Assembly (NCBI GenBank): GCA_029243025.1
Contig: JAQWSU010000002.1
Coordinates: forward strand, 62,001 to 126,000
DNA: 64,000 nt
Direction: 5' to 3'
From: Pirellulaceae bacterium
Lineage (GTDB): Bacteria; Planctomycetota; Planctomycetia; Pirellulales; Pirellulaceae
Both the position numbers and the translations under genes were made by a program. The notes below the pieces were generated by a model that did no database searches, had not been told where the DNA came from, and saw only the letters and a program-made list of their open reading frames with translations. This document shows, piece by piece, positions 63,925 to 64,000 of this stretch (its first letter is position 1; each line of letters opens with the position of its first letter).

Positions 63925-64000
63925 GAGGGCACTCTTGCGCTGGAAGGGATGCCAAGTTAATCGTTCGCTGCCCCGCAGTGCGCTGTTTAGCTGCTTTGCT

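Noticed and set aside
1-64000. tRNA, rRNA, CRISPR arrays, insertion sequences or prophage genes
   Set aside because: I looked at the intergenic regions by eye for T-loop motifs, regular spaced repeats and transposases and found none. A covariance search was not possible.

Overview
The window looks like a piece of a planctomycete chromosome, most likely from the Pirellulaceae (Rhodopirellula/Blastopirellula relatives). This rests on gene content: a cysteine-rich porin of the BBP2 type, many small secreted proteins and lipoproteins of planctomycete style, the order coaE-rho-ribH-nusB-ftsY, a long TatC, classical Men menaquinone genes, and dispersed trp genes. The call is inference from families and was not checked by database search. 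Genes lie on both strands in short runs. I see no rRNA, tRNA, CRISPR array, insertion sequence or prophage. Most of the window is housekeeping DNA.

Layout. 1-2816: end of menA, then menC and menE, overlapping (menaquinone). 2827-10905 (minus): secreted coiled-coil protein, recG, rnhA, a membrane histidine kinase with a CXXCH haem-type motif, priA. 11089-15000: nadD, a soluble histidine kinase, and planctomycete-type unknowns. 15405-22493 (plus): transglutaminase-like lipoprotein, cobalamin adenosyltransferase, then a nitrogen block (ammonium transporter, PII, PII uridylyltransferase). 22509-26474: mutM, trpB-trpA, an unknown. 26508-30509 (minus): ABC ATPase with an 840-aa membrane-anchored partner, and a small monooxygenase. 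30786-34703: long-form arsenite methyltransferase, lipase-like hydrolase, trpE. 34992-39809: mcsA-mcsB (protein-arginine kinase), coaD, a class V aminotransferase, a 60-aa membrane protein, an oxidoreductase. 40018-48111: Tat-exported squalene-cyclase-like repeat protein, CobA-HemD fusion, TPR protein, rpsT, pyrK, rluB-type pseudouridine synthase, lipoprotein, manA. 48503-54335: tatC, a second PII, EboF-like and EboB-like proteins, a coiled-coil membrane protein. 55020-59497: coaE, rho, ribH, nusB, ftsY. 60592-63778: porin and a second ammonium transporter.

Nitrogen control is the main theme. Two ammonium transporters and two PII proteins sit in the window with glnD. The first PII keeps the uridylylated Tyr51. 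The second has Phe at that position and a three-residue insertion in the B-loop region, so GlnD should not modify it. The second transporter has a textbook sigma-54 promoter. Other points worth a second look are the haem-motif kinase, an arsenosugar-type ArsM without an adjacent arsS, the EboB/EboF pair with an altered metal site in EboF, the ABC ATPase without a visible permease, and four unrelated short tandem repeats in intergenic DNA. I found no clearly new multi-gene system; the candidates are given with their limits.
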